The translations under genes were made by a program, and so were the position numbers. Shown piece by piece: positions 51,734-61,266 of a stretch of 64,000 nt of DNA (within the stretch, counting starts at the first letter, position 1; every line of letters starts with the position of its first letter). Below the pieces are notes generated by a model. That model was not told the origin of the DNA. It saw only the letters and a list, made by a program, of their open reading frames with translations, and did not search any database. Origin of the DNA: Nitrospira tepida (lineage in GTDB: Bacteria > Nitrospirota > Nitrospiria > Nitrospirales > Nitrospiraceae); NCBI RefSeq assembly GCF_947241125.1, contig NZ_OX365700.1, positions 620,001 through 684,000 on the forward strand, given 5' to 3'.

Positions 51734-52710
51734 ATGCGCAGGAACGAAGCACAGACCTTTGAGATTGGCCGGGTGGTCCCGGTCTCCTCGACCAAGAGTT
51801 GGTCGAGCGCCGGGACCTGGCGGCGTTCGCGCGTGAGCCCGTCCACATGGAACGAGCGGGCGGCGCAGTCCTATGGCTCGTACGTGCAAGGCTGGGGTCT
51901 GTCCATCGTCCTGCATGTCGTGATCGGCGTGCCGTGTGTGGGCGCCATCGTCCTGTTGTCGCCGAATCCTCCCGAACCTCTGGTTATGCCCTTCCGATGG
52001 GAGGTGTCGATCGTCTCGACCACCCCACCTTCCATCGTCACCGCCGCCTTGCCAAGTCTGGTCGCTCCCGCTCCTCCGGCGGCGTCCGGCGACCCACCGC
52101 CGGCAGAAACTCGCTCGCAGCCTTCGGATCCGGGGCCGACGCAGGCGTTCCCCTTAAGGGAGCGCTCCGTCACACCTCCGCCAGACCAGGGGGCGGGTGG
52201 CGAGGGGACAAACCAACCGCACCGTGGGCGACATGAGCCCCACATGACTGAGACCATCCGGGCCTCCGTTCCCTTTGCGGACCACCGAGCGCCGGAACCG
52301 CCTCCTCCAGACGTGCCGCCACGGATGGAGCGCAGCCTGAGTGTGCAGGCGATGATGGCCAAGCCGACTGTGAAGCACCGGCCGCAGCCGGTCGAACGTC
52401 CCCTGCTGACACGATCCGTCTTGCCGGCTACGGCTGGTTGTCGGAGGCGCTCCGGGACAAGATTGAGCGGGCCAAACGGTATCCTGCGGTGGCCAGGGCG
52501 AATCGATGGCAAGGCCAAGTGCTGGTGCAATTCAGTGTGGGACGGGATGGGCGCTTGGACGATCTGCGGGTGGCGGAAAGCTCGGGCTATGCCGTGCTCG
52601 ATCACGCCGCCCTCGAGACGGTGCGAGCGGCCTCGCCTGTCACTCTTCGACATGGGCTGGAGCAGCCGAGGGTTGCCGTCTCCCTTCCGCTGACCTATCA
52701 ACTCGAATGA
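51734..52710 (+). pseudogene. tonB: TonB-like energy transducer with an apparent frameshift
   Basis: N-terminal part in one frame: membrane anchor (GWGLSIVLHVVIGVPCVGAI) and a long Pro-rich spacer. Near 52425 homology moves to the -1 frame, which carries a full TonB C-terminal domain: GYGWLSEALRDKIERAKRYP, GQVLVQFSVGRDGRLDDLRV, ESSGYAVLDHAALETVRAAS. The intact paralogue at 54775 has the same layout (DYGWLSDTLWKRIEQLKRYP) in one frame. Cause may be mutation, sequencing error or recoding; I see no clear slippery site. The stop overlaps the fecI ATG. Confidence 0.75.
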
Positions 52711-53390
52711 GCCGCCTGTCCGATCACCGTGCGGCCGGCGGCCTGTGGGCCTTTGGGCAGTATTACGACGAGCTCTTGGGGTTTCTCACGGCCAGACTCG
52801 GATGCCGGGAGCAGGCCGCCGATGTCGTGCAGGAGACCTACATGCGCGTCCTGAGTATGGAGAATCGCGAGACCGTCGTGCAGCCGAGAGCCTTTCTCTA
52901 TAAGACGGCGTTGAACCTCACGGTGGATCTCTTCAGGAAGCAACGGCTCCGGGCCGAGCATACCGTCGATCTCGAATATGCCCGGGACGTGCCGTCCGGC
53001 GCACCAGATCAAGAGACAATCCTTGAGGGCAAGCGGCGGCTTCAACTGCTGAGGCACGCCATTGCGGAGTTACCGCCCAAGTGCCGGCATGTCTTTCTCC
53101 TGCACAAGTTTATGCACGTCCCGCAGCACGAACTGGCTGAGCGACTGGGGATTTCGAAGAACATGGTGGAGCGGCACGTGATGAAGGCACTGTCCCATTG
53201 CCGTGATCGGCTTCGGGAAGAGGGCCTCCAGATGGGGCCCGCCCTTCCGGCTGTCTCGGCATGGACGGCGACAGATCAGAGGACGAAGAATCCGTCGTCA
53301 GGTACCAGGGGGCCCATTCGTCATAATGATCAGGCGGATGACAAGGCGGTCCTGACAAGCTGGGATTCCGGCGACGGGTGTCCATCATGA
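52707..53390 (+). CDS. ECF sigma factor, FecI-like
   Basis: 227 residues from ATG 52707 (ATGA overlap with tonB). Region 2: YYDELLGFLTARLGCREQAA, DVVQETYMRVL, PRAFLYKTALNLTVDLFRKQ. Region 4: ELPPKCRHVFLLHKFMHVPQ, ELAERLGISKNMVERHVMKA. The tail of 45 residues after LREEGLQ is longer than usual. FecI-type factors respond to an anti-sigma FecR and a TonB-dependent receptor; fecR follows by ATGA overlap. Confidence 0.88.
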   Translation: MSRLSDHRAAGGLWAFGQYYDELLGFLTARLGCREQAADVVQETYMRVLSMENRETVVQPRAFLYKTALNLTVDLFRKQRLRAEHTVDLEYARDVPSGAPDQETILEGKRRLQLLRHAIAELPPKCRHVFLLHKFMHVPQHELAERLGISKNMVERHVMKALSHCRDRLREEGLQMGPALPAVSAWTATDQRTKNPSSGTRGPIRHNDQADDKAVLTSWDSGDGCPS

Positions 53391-54472
53391 TCGTAAGACC
53401 GGAAGATTCAGGCCGGGCGAACCTGGAAGCGCTGCACCGATTTGTCCGAGGCCGTTCCGGCGATCCTTCCCGGGCAGACAGAGGGGAACTTTCTGAATGG
53501 CTGGCCGCCGCGCCGGCGAACCGGGTGGAGTATGAAGAGCTCCATCGGATCTGGAATGACCTCGATCACCTGGCAAAGGAACCGTTCCCGGAGTTGGACG
53601 AAGCCCGCGCCTGGTGGAGAAGGGAGTCGTTCGGATCAGCGGGGGACCTTCCCGCGAGGCGGTGGCGCGTGATATTCCCGGCGTTCGCCGGAATTGTCGC
53701 CACCCTTCTCGTCCTGGTTGTGGGGGTCTATTGGTGGTCGATGCTGCGGGTGGAGGCGGCGGATTATCGGACCGGCAAGGGAGAGCAACGGACGGTTGTC
53801 CTGGCGGACGGATCAACCGTCATGCTGGGTGCGGACACGGTCGTTTCAGCAGAGGTATCCGGCCGTCGTCGCACGGTTGTCCTGCACCGGGGAGAAGCCC
53901 TGTTCTCCGTGAAGCATGAGCCCGGCCGGCCCTTTTCCGTCCTGGCGGCCAACGGCACGGTCCGTGACATCGGAACGGTGTTTGCCGTGCACAGTTCGTC
54001 GGATCGGGTGCAGGTATCGGTGCTCGAAGGTCTCGTGGAAGTCCGGGCGCATGCGCCCGGACAACTTGACCTGACCCAAGAGACCGGCAGGGGTGATGGA
54101 GACCTCCAATCAGATGAACGAGCCATCCTGGCCGAAGGCGATCGTCTCTGGTACGGCCGAGACGGACAACTGTCCGCCGTTCACAAGGTCGATCGGGACC
54201 TGATGGCGGCGGGCTTTCATGGAAAGCTCGTCTTCGATGCTCTGCCGCTCGGACAGGTGATCGAGGAGGTCTCGCGTTACCGGGACGGCGAAATCCGGAT
54301 TTTGGACCCGTCCCTCTCTTCCCTTCCGGTCAGCGGAGTCTTTCATCAGGACCATCTCGGCGGACTGTTCAAGGCGCTGGAACTCGCGTTGCCGGTGACG
54401 GTGACCGCCGTGAACCAGCGCCTCATGATGGTGGAGCGGCGGCACGATCGGCGGCCGCTCACGGCCAAGTAG
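53387..54472 (+). CDS. FecR-family anti-sigma/sigma regulator
   Basis: 361 residues from ATG 53387 (ATGA overlap with fecI; GTG 53378 is an alternative). N-terminal cytoplasmic anti-sigma domain (LSEWLAAAPANRVEYEELHR), a membrane helix (FAGIVATLLVLVVGVYWWSM) near residue 105, and the periplasmic FecR domain (GEQRTVVLADGSTVMLGADT, HRGEALFSVKHEPGRPFSVL, GTVRDIGTVFAV). Ends with a secretin/TonB short-N-like domain (PLGQVIEEVSRY). It relays receptor signals to the sigma factor. Confidence 0.9.
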   Translation: MIVRPEDSGRANLEALHRFVRGRSGDPSRADRGELSEWLAAAPANRVEYEELHRIWNDLDHLAKEPFPELDEARAWWRRESFGSAGDLPARRWRVIFPAFAGIVATLLVLVVGVYWWSMLRVEAADYRTGKGEQRTVVLADGSTVMLGADTVVSAEVSGRRRTVVLHRGEALFSVKHEPGRPFSVLAANGTVRDIGTVFAVHSSSDRVQVSVLEGLVEVRAHAPGQLDLTQETGRGDGDLQSDERAILAEGDRLWYGRDGQLSAVHKVDRDLMAAGFHGKLVFDALPLGQVIEEVSRYRDGEIRILDPSLSSLPVSGVFHQDHLGGLFKALELALPVTVTAVNQRLMMVERRHDRRPLTAK

Positions 54473-54736
54473 GAGACGGTCCCCGACGCGGCGGAAAAAA
54501 TTCTCATCCAGCGAGTGGGGTTTTCGTGATCTCCCTCGTCTTATATAGAAAGAAGCGAGCGGGTATCTGTGTGCTGGGCGATCAACCCCAGGGGTCTTGG
54601 TGTGTCCGTTACCGGTCATGGGGGTGGCGCCACCCTGGCTCTGCCGCTGGGCACGCTCTTCGAGGCGCCCACTGGTGCAGCCAGCCGGATCACATGGGTG
54701 GAGAGGGCCGTCGAGGTCGCCAAGGAAGGTCGAGCC

Positions 54737-54778
54737 ATGAAATCAGGCCTGGTCAATCAAGTTGCGGGGCGTTCGTGA
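54737..54778 (+). CDS. Possible 13-aa leader peptide before tonB
   Basis: MKSGLVNQVAGRS, preceded by AAGGAAGG; its TGA overlaps the GTG start of the downstream tonB. Layout suggests translational coupling. The rest of the 54473-54774 gap shows nothing else I can support. Confidence 0.3.
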   Translation: MKSGLVNQVAGRS

Positions 54779-55854
54779 CGGCGGCCGAATGGGATCGAGC
54801 GGGGAGCGGCAGGCGATCGCACCAGGCAGGTGGGTGGATCCTGTCGATCTGTGTGCACGCGCTGGCAGTCGGCTGCGCGTTCAAGGGTCTGGTGGAGATC
54901 CCGATCCCTGCGGCGTCGGAACCCTTTCGCTGGGAAGTGGCGATGGTGCAGCCGCAGATCTCTCCGCCGGTCGAGGAGCCTCCTCCGGTTCAACCGCCGG
55001 AGCCTCCAAAGGCATCGCCCTCGGTCCCCCCCACTCCTCAGCCTCGGCAGCAGGCGGTTGAGACCCCGAGACAAACGGTCCAGCTTCAGCAACACCGGCC
55101 GCTTGTGACGTCGTCCGTGCAAGAAACCCGCGAGCGGGTCGAGCGGACGGTTCAGACCGACCAGGCAAGGGAGATCACGCCGATCTCCACGGAGCGGGAG
55201 GTGAGTCAACGAACCGCAGTGGTAGAACAGGAGGCTGCAACGTCGGTTTCTGAAACCCTCGTGGCGCAGGTGGAGCCGGTTCCCCGGTCGTCGGTGGAGG
55301 CTCAGCCGAAAGCCGTTTCGGCGCCAGTGCCACAGATGGTGGAAGCCGAAGCAGTGGCAGAGCTTCAGGATGCGCCGGCCCCGGTGAGCCGGACCGCGAT
55401 GGAGCAGTCGGAGTCCGTCGCAGAAGCGCGCCTGGTCCAGCACCAGCGCCCGCAGCACCGCCAGCCTGTCGTGCAGCAGGTTGCCGTCAAGGACGAAGTT
55501 CCCGCGGCGATCGAGCAGCGCATCGTGCAGGAACGGCCCCTTCGGGCGTTTCCCAAAACGCAGGCGGATTACGGCTGGCTGTCGGACACGCTCTGGAAGC
55601 GCATCGAGCAACTCAAGCGCTATCCGGCCCTGGCCCGGAGCAATCATTGGGAGGGCAAGGTGATCGTCGAAGCCGTCATTCAGGACGACGGGGCGATCAT
55701 CGACACTCAGATTGCCGAAAGCTCCGGCCATGCCGTCCTGGATCAGCAAGCGCTGACCGTCTTAAAGCAGGCCTCTCCGCTGACGTTGAAACATCCGCTG
55801 GGACAGCGGCGGGTCACCATTTTGGTGCCGATCAGCTATCGGTTGGATGGGTAG
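54775..55854 (+). CDS. tonB: TonB-like energy transducer
   Basis: 359 residues from GTG 54775. Membrane anchor (GGWILSICVHALAVGCAFKG), then FRWEVAMVQPQ and a Pro/Gln/Glu/Val-rich periplasmic spacer of about 220 residues, then the TonB C-terminal domain (GWLSDTLWKRIEQLKRYPAL, KVIVEAVIQDDGAIIDTQIA, SSGHAVLDQQALTVLKQASP). It transmits proton-motive force to outer-membrane receptors. The upstream frame to 54526 gives no good start. Confidence 0.88.
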   Translation: MTAAEWDRAGSGRRSHQAGGWILSICVHALAVGCAFKGLVEIPIPAASEPFRWEVAMVQPQISPPVEEPPPVQPPEPPKASPSVPPTPQPRQQAVETPRQTVQLQQHRPLVTSSVQETRERVERTVQTDQAREITPISTEREVSQRTAVVEQEAATSVSETLVAQVEPVPRSSVEAQPKAVSAPVPQMVEAEAVAELQDAPAPVSRTAMEQSESVAEARLVQHQRPQHRQPVVQQVAVKDEVPAAIEQRIVQERPLRAFPKTQADYGWLSDTLWKRIEQLKRYPALARSNHWEGKVIVEAVIQDDGAIIDTQIAESSGHAVLDQQALTVLKQASPLTLKHPLGQRRVTILVPISYRLDG

Positions 55855-55923
55855 GAGTGAAACGGCGGTGGATCCGGCGGGACCGCACCGCACGCCACAT
55901 GTGCAACCACAAGGAGTGTCGTC

Positions 55924-56382
55924 ATGAAGAAGGTTGTCAGCATGCACGGGGTTTGTGCGGGACGCGTCGTCGTCGCCGCGATTGCCATCATGGCATTGTC
56001 CGCCACGACCGGATGGGCCCAGGGCAAGGCGGAGAAGTCGTTCCAAGCCCTCGCGACCGATGCCAAGGGAGTCGAAACGGAAATCAAGAACGTCATCTTC
56101 TACTGGGAGGAGAAGGTCAGCGAAACCGCCTTCGTCCCGCATGAGCTGCGTGAAGTGCCCGTCAAGCGGGGCACGGCGACGGTGAAGATCAAGTTCGACC
56201 ATATCAAGCGGGTGGACATCAAGCCCTCCGGCAATGGAGGGTTGCCCACCGTGGCCATCACCCTGGCTGACGGCAAGAGCGGGGAATTCGGCCTCGCGAT
56301 CGCCGGAAGCTTTAAGGGCCAGTCTGATTTCGGAGAGGTCGAATTGCCCGCGGCCGAGATCAAACAGATCGTCTTCAAATAG
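55924..56382 (+). CDS. Exported hypothetical protein in iron-uptake locus
   Basis: 152 residues from ATG 55924 with AAGGAG upstream. Signal peptide (GRVVVAAIAIMALSATTGWA) and a beta-rich domain (GVETEIKNVIFYWEEKVSET, VKIKFDHIKRVDIKPSG, FGEVELPAAEIKQIVFK). The repeated strand pattern resembles small periplasmic proteins that follow tonB in some Nitrospira-like genomes, but I cannot name a family. Probably part of the tonB transcript. Confidence 0.7.
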   Translation: MKKVVSMHGVCAGRVVVAAIAIMALSATTGWAQGKAEKSFQALATDAKGVETEIKNVIFYWEEKVSETAFVPHELREVPVKRGTATVKIKFDHIKRVDIKPSGNGGLPTVAITLADGKSGEFGLAIAGSFKGQSDFGEVELPAAEIKQIVFK

Positions 56383-56493
56383 CGGTGAAGCGTCTATCCC
56401 GCGGACGGTGTCGTCATTCCTCGTCCTCCATGGACACAGGTCCGCAGGCGGGATCTGGCAGGGGGAGCGACCGGCATATTCATCTAATCGACC

Positions 56494-56682
56494 ATGGCTG
56501 TCCGCCACCAAGCCTCCCATTCTTCCGGATGCGATCTCCGCTGCGGGTGTGGCAAATTGCTGGCTCGATGGGAGGAGGACAGTCTTGTCATCAAGTGCAT
56601 TCGCTGCAAACAACTGGTGAGACTATCACTTTCCGACATTCGAGGGATGCCGCCGGTGAGACCCACGACCGGCCCTCGGTGA
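56494..56682 (+). CDS. Com-like zinc-finger protein, 62 aa
   Basis: Contains CDLRCGCGKLLARW and LVIKCIRCKQLVRLS: the Cys pairs with KLL and IKCxRCK are the pattern of phage Mu Com and related small zinc fingers. Start ATG 56494 lacks a good ribosome-binding site, so a downstream or alternative start is possible. Function here unknown. Confidence 0.5.
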   Translation: MAVRHQASHSSGCDLRCGCGKLLARWEEDSLVIKCIRCKQLVRLSLSDIRGMPPVRPTTGPR

Positions 56683-56741
56683 GTCCGATCTAACCAGGCG
56701 CCTCAGTCCAGCCCTCTCCCTACATCCATTGAGTTGAATCC

Positions 56742-56775
56742 AACGCCCCCGGCTGCGAGAGCAGCCGGGGGCGTT
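56742..56775 (+). terminator. Strong 15-bp hairpin, terminator-like
   Basis: AACGCCCCCGGCTGC (56742-56756), loop GAGA, GCAGCCGGGGGCGTT (56761-56775): a perfect 15-bp stem with a tetraloop. No T-run follows on either strand, but its position between the small zinc-finger gene and the receptor gene suits a transcription barrier. Confidence 0.65.
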
Positions 56776-56940
56776 GCTGTCTAAGCGAGTGCCGATCCTC
56801 GATTTGTGCGAGGCAGTCGAAGAGAACAGATCAGGTTGCCCCAGCTCCATCCGTCTCATCCCGTGAACAGCCACGTGCGGCCATAGCCGCATTGTTTGGA
56901 GGCGCGCCGCCTGCCTCGGGACCAGGAAAGGATTGACATC

Positions 56941-59382
56941 ATGACATGGAAGGAACTGGGTATCGGTCTGCTGATCTTTACCATCTTGACCATCGCGGCG
57001 TTCGGGCTAGCCAGCGCGGTCTGGGCGCAAACGGAGAGCGTCACCGTGGCGATTCCGCCGCAAGACCTCTCGACGGCGCTGAACACCTTCGCGGAACAAA
57101 CCGGCCTCCAGATCCTCTACGCTTCGGAGCTGACCGAAGGAAAGGTGACCAAGGGCCTGTCCGGAACGATGACGGCGGATGAGGCCATCCGCGCCCTTCT
57201 GGACAATACAGACCTGTCTTACGTCTTTACAGACGGGAAGACGATTGCCATACGCCAGTCCGCAGGTCCGTCGAAGCCAATGGCCCCCCCTGCCTCGTCG
57301 GTATCAGGGCCGCCGGATACGACCCTGAAGCTTCCGGAGGTCACAGTCACGGCGACACGCTCCGAGCGTCCGCTTGCGGCAATTCCAGAAGCTGTCACGG
57401 TCATTACCCATGAGGAGATCGAGAAGCAAACGACCCTCAGCAGGAGCCTGGTGGATGTTCTGGGGAAATTGGTCCCGGGGTTTGCGCCGGGGACGCAATC
57501 CCTGAGCAATTTTGGGCAGACGTTGCGAGGCCGTAATGCGCTGATCATGATCGATGGCGTGCCCCAATCCACGCTTCGCAATGCGGGCCGGGATCTGAAC
57601 ACGATCGATCCCTCGGCGATTGAGCGGATTGAGATCGTGCGCGGCGCCACGGCCATCTATGGGGACGGCGCAACCGGCGGCATTGTCCATATCATCACGA
57701 AGCGGCCGGGCACCGGCAAGCCGGTATTATCGACGGAAGTGCTGGCCAGCACGGCTCCCACCAACCCGACGGCGGGGCTCGGGGGACGCGTCGTCCAGTC
57801 GGTGGCCGCGAAAAAGGGGCCCGTGGATTTCTCGCTGAGCGGCTCGTACGAGCGGGTCGGCGGCCTCTTTGACGCTCGTGGCGACCGGATCCCTCCCGAT
57901 CTGCAAAGCAGTCAAGGCGGTTTGTCGGATCTCAACATGTACAACCTGTTCGGCAAGGTCGGCGCCGACTTGGGAGCGCAGCGATTGGAATTGACGGTGA
58001 ACCGGTTTGTGGCCGAGCAGGACAGCGACTATGTAACCGACTTTGCCAATTCCAGCCAAGCCGGCAAGGCAGTTGCGCGAAAGGGATTGGCGCTCGACGA
58101 CCAATCAGGAACGAAGAATACGGTCGTGAACCTGGATTACATCCGCAAAAATCTCTTGGGCAGCCATGTCCGCGCGCAAGCGTACTACCGGGACTACTTG
58201 ACCCGCTTTTTCCCTTTTGACGGACAGAGCTTCGCGACGCTCGGCAATAACATCATCCAATCCCGGGTTCTCTCGGAAAAGTTCGGCGGGCGCCTCACGG
58301 TCGAAACGCCCATTCCCATCGCGCAGGCGCTCAAACCGGTGTTGCTCTGGGGGGCGGACGCATCCCGCGAGCAGACCTCTCAGCGGGTGGCGATCATGGA
58401 TCCCGCCCTCTTTGCGAACAGCGGCGGCCTGGCGTTTCAACCCATTGACGATCGGGTCTGGGTGCCTCCGATGACCCAGCGTTCGCTGGCGTTCTTCGGT
58501 CAACTTGAGCTCAAACTCCATGAGCGCTGGCTGGTGCGAGGCGGCGTCCGGCATGAACGAATCGGATTGGAGACGGCCGCCTTCACGACCCTCGGTGGGG
58601 AGCCGATCGCCGCCGGGTCCCGCGATTTTGACGCGACCGTCTTCAACGCGGGCACGGTGGTCTATCTCACGGACGAGGTCAATCTATTCGCCAATTATTC
58701 GCAAGGCTTTTCCATTCCGGATGTCGGGTTGATCATTCGGAGCGCACCCGCGGGCTTTTCCTTCAGCGATTCTCAACTCTCGCCGATTCGGGTCAATCAC
58801 TATGAAGTGGGGCTCCGGGGCGACTGGAGCCGCTTCCAAGCGTCCGTCGTCGGATATTACAACGAATCCCTGCTCGGCGTGACGTCCGCCGGCTTCTTTG
58901 CCAACGTTGTCAGGGCTCCCGAACGCGTCTATGGTGTGGAAGGGACGTTCGATGTGCAACTTGCGCGCTGGTCACTCGGCGGAACGGCCACTTACGTTGA
59001 AGGCGAGAACGACATCAATCGAACAGGCGACTACAAGTATCTCAACGGATTTCGAATTCCTCCACTGAAGCTGACCGCTTATGTGGAACACCTCACGGTG
59101 CCGACATGGAGTTGGCGGAACCGGCTTCAGGTGTTGTATTCCGGCACCAGGGACCCTGGACTGGGACCGGCTGTGTTCGGCGGCCGGCCGGTGCACAGTT
59201 TCACGGTGCTGGATTTTATCAGCACGGTCAAAGCAGGTCCCGGCCGGATCCAATTCGGCATTGAAAACCTTCTGAACAGCCAGTATTACCTCCCCATCTC
59301 GCAGCTCCAACGTGTCGGCATCGCCAGCCTGACCGCCGCTCGCGGGATGGTCGTCAGCCTCGGGTACAGCGTGACCTGGTGA
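56941..59382 (+). CDS. TonB-dependent receptor with STN domain (FecA/siderophore type)
   Basis: 813 residues from ATG 56941 with AAAGGA upstream. Signal peptide (GLLIFTILTIAAFGLASAVW, cleavage after AQT region), STN signalling domain residues about 35-95 (AIPPQDLSTALNTFAEQTGL), a TonB-box region (LPEVTVTATRSERPLAAIPE), plug domain (SRSLVDVLGKLVPGF, RGRNALIMIDGVPQSTLRN, IERIEIVRGATAIYGDGATG) and a beta-barrel ending YSVTW with the terminal aromatic residue. Presence of STN fits signalling to FecR. Substrate probably a ferric siderophore. Confidence 0.92.
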   Translation: MTWKELGIGLLIFTILTIAAFGLASAVWAQTESVTVAIPPQDLSTALNTFAEQTGLQILYASELTEGKVTKGLSGTMTADEAIRALLDNTDLSYVFTDGKTIAIRQSAGPSKPMAPPASSVSGPPDTTLKLPEVTVTATRSERPLAAIPEAVTVITHEEIEKQTTLSRSLVDVLGKLVPGFAPGTQSLSNFGQTLRGRNALIMIDGVPQSTLRNAGRDLNTIDPSAIERIEIVRGATAIYGDGATGGIVHIITKRPGTGKPVLSTEVLASTAPTNPTAGLGGRVVQSVAAKKGPVDFSLSGSYERVGGLFDARGDRIPPDLQSSQGGLSDLNMYNLFGKVGADLGAQRLELTVNRFVAEQDSDYVTDFANSSQAGKAVARKGLALDDQSGTKNTVVNLDYIRKNLLGSHVRAQAYYRDYLTRFFPFDGQSFATLGNNIIQSRVLSEKFGGRLTVETPIPIAQALKPVLLWGADASREQTSQRVAIMDPALFANSGGLAFQPIDDRVWVPPMTQRSLAFFGQLELKLHERWLVRGGVRHERIGLETAAFTTLGGEPIAAGSRDFDATVFNAGTVVYLTDEVNLFANYSQGFSIPDVGLIIRSAPAGFSFSDSQLSPIRVNHYEVGLRGDWSRFQASVVGYYNESLLGVTSAGFFANVVRAPERVYGVEGTFDVQLARWSLGGTATYVEGENDINRTGDYKYLNGFRIPPLKLTAYVEHLTVPTWSWRNRLQVLYSGTRDPGLGPAVFGGRPVHSFTVLDFISTVKAGPGRIQFGIENLLNSQYYLPISQLQRVGIASLTAARGMVVSLGYSVTW

Positions 59383-59385
59383 ACC

Positions 59386-59415
59386 GAAGCCGGCGGTCTG
59401 GACTTTCCGCCGCCG
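59386..59415 (+). terminator. GC hairpin after the receptor gene
   Basis: GCCGGCGG pairs with CCGCCGGC across a loop of about 13 nt directly after the stop codon of the first receptor. No T-run. Likely transcript end of the first iron module, before the second fecI. Confidence 0.4.
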
Positions 59416-59527
59416 GCGCACGTATACTGATGAGACTATTTCTCATTATCATAGATAGACCGTTCGCAGAGGCGACCGGCACCCAGATTGGAACTCGGGA
59501 TGCGTTCGTCGGCACGGATGGACTTAG

Positions 59528-60040
59528 GTGGATAACCAGATTGCGGCGGAACGATTTTCTCTGTTTCGGGAGTACTATGACGAACTCGTCGGCTTTCTGA
59601 CGCTGAAGTTGAGATCGCGCGATCAGGCGATGGATGTCGCGCAAGAAACCTTCCTGCGCGTCCTCACGCAGGACTCGACGGTTCCCGTAGTCCAGCCCAG
59701 AGCCTTTCTCTACAAAACCGCGCTCAATCTCACCGTCGATCTGTTCCGCAAACGGCAGCGGCGGGCCGAGGACTCCTTGGATGCGGAGGGCATGCGGGAG
59801 AGCCTGATTGCGTCGCCCGAGCAGGAGGCCATCGTCGAGGCCAGGGAGCAGATTCGCCTGTTGTATGAGGCCATTATGGAATTGCCTCCCCGCTGTCGCC
59901 AGGTGTTCCTCCTGCATAAATTCAAAGATCGTTCCCACGCGGAGATCGCGGCGCACTTCGGCATTTCCATCAGCATGGTGGAAAAACACATCAGCAAGGC
60001 GACGGCGCACTGCCGAGCCCGTTTCCAAGACATCTCGTAG
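59528..60040 (+). CDS. ECF sigma factor, FecI-like
   Basis: 170 residues, standard FecI length, from GTG 59528. Region 2: REYYDELVGFLTLKLRSRDQ, DVAQETFLRVL, PRAFLYKTALNLTVDLFRKR. Region 4: ELPPRCRQVFLLHKFKDRSH, EIAAHFGISISMVEKHISKA. Closely related to the factor at 52707, which has an added tail, so the two modules are paralogous. It is followed, 185 nt on, by fecR. Confidence 0.9.
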   Translation: MDNQIAAERFSLFREYYDELVGFLTLKLRSRDQAMDVAQETFLRVLTQDSTVPVVQPRAFLYKTALNLTVDLFRKRQRRAEDSLDAEGMRESLIASPEQEAIVEAREQIRLLYEAIMELPPRCRQVFLLHKFKDRSHAEIAAHFGISISMVEKHISKATAHCRARFQDIS

Positions 60041-60225
60041 CTTCTCACTTGCCGAGTTCCGCATTCCTCGCGCCTTGCCGTTGCCCGCACCCCAATAAAA
60101 TCAGAGTCAGGGACAGACAGACCTGAGGGGCGCGGCCGTCTTGTTCGTCCCATCATTGCGGAGCTATCATCGCCGCCGGAAGCCGCGGCGCCCGCTTATT
60201 CCTCGACCGTCCGACCGTCTCGACC

Positions 60226-61266
60226 ATGGCCGAACGCACACCCTCTTCTCATACGGGATCACTGCGGGAGCAAGCCGTCCGATGGATCGTCCGGCTCAAC
60301 TCCGGCACGGCCACCCCAGGCGATCGCCGGGAGTTTGAAGCCTGGCTGGCGGCCGGACCGGAACACCGGCACGAATTCGAGCAATTGTCGAGGATGTGGG
60401 CGGCTCTGGACGGGACTCAGTCATTGCTGACAACGGAGATCGACAAGGCGGAACAACTTTGGGAGCGCTATACGGCGAACCGGCAGGCGGCAGGTCGATG
60501 GTCTTGGCGGTCGGTGGCCTGGCCGGCCGCCGGAGCGGCTGCGCTGGTCCTCATGCTCGTCACCGCCTGGTGGTGGATGCGGCTGCCCGAGGTGTGGATG
60601 TATGAGACGGCCAAAGGCGCGCAACGACAGGTGACCCTGGCGGATGGGTCGATGGTGATGCTGAATACGGATACGAGGCTGACCGTGCAGTTTTCTTCAA
60701 GGACGCGGCTGATCCGGTTGGATCAGGGCGAAGCCTGGTTTACGGTCCGGCACGACGAACGCCGCCCGTTCACCGTCCAGGTCGCCAACGGCACGATTCG
60801 CGACATCGGCACGCAGTTCATGGTGAACAAGGCGCCTCAGGCCGTGCGCGTCAACGTCTGGGAAGGAGTGGTGGAAGTCGGGGTCCGCGCGCCGGATGAG
60901 TCCGGGGCGGCTGCTCATCCGGCGATTCTTCGCGAGGGGCAGCAGGTTTCGTATGACGAAGAAGGCCGGATGTCAGACATCCGCTCCTTCGACCGGGAGA
61001 TGGTCGGGAGTTGGAAGGACGGCAAATTGATCTTCCGGTCACAACCGCTCAAGCAGGTCTTGACGGAAGTCGCGCGCTACCGGCCTGAAGAAATTCGGCT
61101 GCTCGACCCGAGCTTGGAAGAATTTCCGGTGAGCGGCGTCTTTCACATTCACGATCTCGAGCACGTCATCCCAATCTTGGAGGACGCCTTGCCCATTCGC
61201 GCGCACCGGGTCGGTACCAACCTGATCGTTGTCGAACGCCCGCCGGCCTCCTCAACTGGTCGCTAG
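60226..61266 (+). CDS. FecR-family regulator
   Basis: 346 residues. N-terminal domain (EFEAWLAAGPEHRHEFEQLS), membrane helix (AAGAAALVLMLVTAWWWMRL) near residue 105, periplasmic FecR domain (GAQRQVTLADGSMVMLNTDT, DQGEAWFTVRHDERRPFTVQ, GTIRDIGTQFMV) and the same C-terminal PLKQVLTEVARYRPEEIRLL block as the regulator at 53387. It partners the sigma factor at 59528 and the receptor at 61474. Confidence 0.9.
   Translation: MAERTPSSHTGSLREQAVRWIVRLNSGTATPGDRREFEAWLAAGPEHRHEFEQLSRMWAALDGTQSLLTTEIDKAEQLWERYTANRQAAGRWSWRSVAWPAAGAAALVLMLVTAWWWMRLPEVWMYETAKGAQRQVTLADGSMVMLNTDTRLTVQFSSRTRLIRLDQGEAWFTVRHDERRPFTVQVANGTIRDIGTQFMVNKAPQAVRVNVWEGVVEVGVRAPDESGAAAHPAILREGQQVSYDEEGRMSDIRSFDREMVGSWKDGKLIFRSQPLKQVLTEVARYRPEEIRLLDPSLEEFPVSGVFHIHDLEHVIPILEDALPIRAHRVGTNLIVVERPPASSTGR

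Noticed and set aside
54600..54720. Cobalamin-type riboswitch upstream of tonB
   Set aside because: A short GCCCACTGGTGCAGCC stretch looked suggestive, but the required conserved elements and spacing of the B12 box are not present.
54526..54774. N-terminal extension of the second tonB frame
   Set aside because: The extension has no TonB feature and would put the membrane anchor about 100 residues in; the GTG at 54775 gives a normal TonB start.
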